Origin: Bimastos eiseni
Taxonomy: Eukaryota > Annelida > Clitellata > Crassiclitellata > Lumbricidae
Direction of reading: 5' to 3'
NCBI GenBank assembly: GCA_959347315.1
Contig: OY365819.1
Span: 22,772,589-22,836,588 of the forward strand
DNA length: 64,000 nucleotides
The stretch's first letter is position 1; each line of letters begins with the position of its first letter. The position numbers and the translations under genes are program-made. The notes beneath the pieces were generated by a model that saw only the letters and a list, made by a program, of their open reading frames with translations, ran no database searches and was not told where the DNA came from. Below are positions 62,886 to 64,000 of the stretch, piece by piece.

Positions 62886-64000
62886 AAAAAACATTGTGTA
62901 CATAAATTATATATTAATTATATCACATTTTACATGTCTATTTTAAAGAATATGCAAAAACGCGAAAAAACAAAACACACAAAAGCAAACTGTTTAAGAA
63001 AATCACATTTCAATCAGCCAATCAATGAAACTTGATGGAGCGCCTCTTCAGGAAATCTAATTGAAGACACTTAGAGTCCGAGTAGTACAGAAATAGGGTA
63101 GGTGCAGAGCCGAATATCCAAAGTGAGGCCATTCATAGCAATCAGGTCCACGACTGATAAAGCATGTCTCTGCATCGCACATGTTCAAGAGAAAGGATTG
63201 AGAAGAAGATGGCACAGCGCAGCGTCCTGTTAGAACTTCCACCATCGGAAACAGCAGAGCTCCCGAAAGTAAGTAGGAGCAGCGCCACAAAGGCAGCCCC
63301 AGACCAGGGAATAAATTCTAGGTGCAATACCCTGGGATAGGGTTAACCAATATGCTAGTCGGGTACGCGACCAGTTCTGGAGATATCCCTGTCAGGCGAG
63401 CACACGCCCGATGAACTAGCTCTCGCTGTCCTGTGCTACCACGCCCAATGCCAACATTGTCGAAATGACTCATAATGAAAGTGTGGAGAGCTGGAGCACT
63501 GAAAGAGAGGGGACAGGAGACATTCCGTCGTTGACGCAGCTAGGTAATATGCTTGCAGTGTTGTAGATAACAGCAGTAAAACCAAAGAACCGCTGTGATA
63601 TGTGAAATGGAAGACAATTCGAAAGAGTTATTCTCAATTATAGACTTGTTAAACTAATGAATGCACCACAGAGACAACAAGATGTCAAAGACTATTTCTG
63701 TTAATCGTAATATCGCATATTATCGGGATATTCGCTAACTCTAAGTCTATTGCGGTAAAGCAACAGTGAAAAATCTGTTTGGTCCTCAATTGCTCAAGTT
63801 ACGACCCCATAAAAGGAAGAACGGAGTATAAGCTTCAATGTTATGGCCAAAGCGCATGATTGCTTGTAAAAGGCAGAAGCTTAATCAGTCGGTGATCGAA
63901 ACCAATGCACTAACTGAATGTCGAAAGGCACAGGATGATATCGATAAGTGACATAAAAAAATGGAAATAATGTAAAAACAGGATGAGACCATGACGACGA
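62886..64000. other. Right end of window, unassigned
   Basis: An open - frame at 63327-63142 begins with a hydrophobic, signal-peptide-like stretch (AAFVALLLLTFGSS), and an overlapping frame is at 63290-63057. Neither has a recognisable family or clear splice context, so no gene is claimed. No other element seen. Confidence 0.3.

Noticed and set aside
63057..63327. Secreted-protein gene with signal peptide
   Set aside because: Two overlapping frames with a hydrophobic start but no family match, conserved cysteine pattern or splice support.

Overview
This is metazoan nuclear DNA: split exons with GT-AG junctions, introns of up to about 15 kb, L2/CR1-like and RTE-like LINEs, a Polinton/Maverick, a tRNA-derived SINE, hAT and Tc1/mariner remnants and many microsatellites. 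The repeat spectrum suits an invertebrate (for example cnidarian, invertebrate deuterostome or lophotrochozoan); the sequence alone does not settle the species. All exon calls come from reading translations and splice junctions by eye, so boundaries may be off by a base or two.

Host genes. Two paralogous SLC7-type amino-acid transporter light-chain genes lie tail to tail. Gene A (+) enters from the left with its 5' exons outside the window: exons 63-107, 3702-3825, 5181-5284, 7729-7825, 10283-10438 and terminal 11094-11276. Gene B (-) is nearly complete: exons 58296-58550, 57606-57707, 42254-42502, 37419-37562, 36593-36692, 35427-35471, 33714-33837, 26076-26179, 18319-18474 and terminal 17745-17924. 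Matching internal exons have identical lengths (45, 124, 104 and 156 bp) and phases, so the genes arose by duplication. Gene B lacks a recognisable partner of gene A's 97-bp exon, and skipping it would break the frame. Its 5'-most exon was also not found.

Mobile DNA fills the introns. 0-10 kb: LINE fragments, a truncated copy of a restriction-like-endonuclease (RLE) retrotransposon, compound microsatellites, fold-back-like repeats and a perfect 587-bp (CCGA)n tract. 14.5-17.2 kb: a decayed CR1/L2-like LINE between the genes. 20.1-22.5 kb and 47.0-49.3 kb: inverted, nearly identical copies of a TIR element encoding a protein that may resemble FEN/PIN nucleases. 30.4-31.8 kb: a decayed Tc1/mariner. 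38.05-42.12 kb: an internally deleted Polinton with perfect 6-bp target duplications. 42.6-46.35 kb: a fold-back structure interrupted by a hAT-type MITE with a perfect 8-bp target duplication. 49.3-57.2 kb: an L2-like LINE followed by a cluster of RLE-retrotransposon copies separated by (TAA)n tracts, one of them (52963-56440) almost intact.

The strongest candidates for undescribed biology are the fold-back-like family with arms of GGAGTTAATTC-type repeats, the FEN/PIN-like TIR element, the (TAA)n-associated RLE retrotransposon, and an excess of short, near-perfect hairpins, several inside formerly coding transposon sequence.
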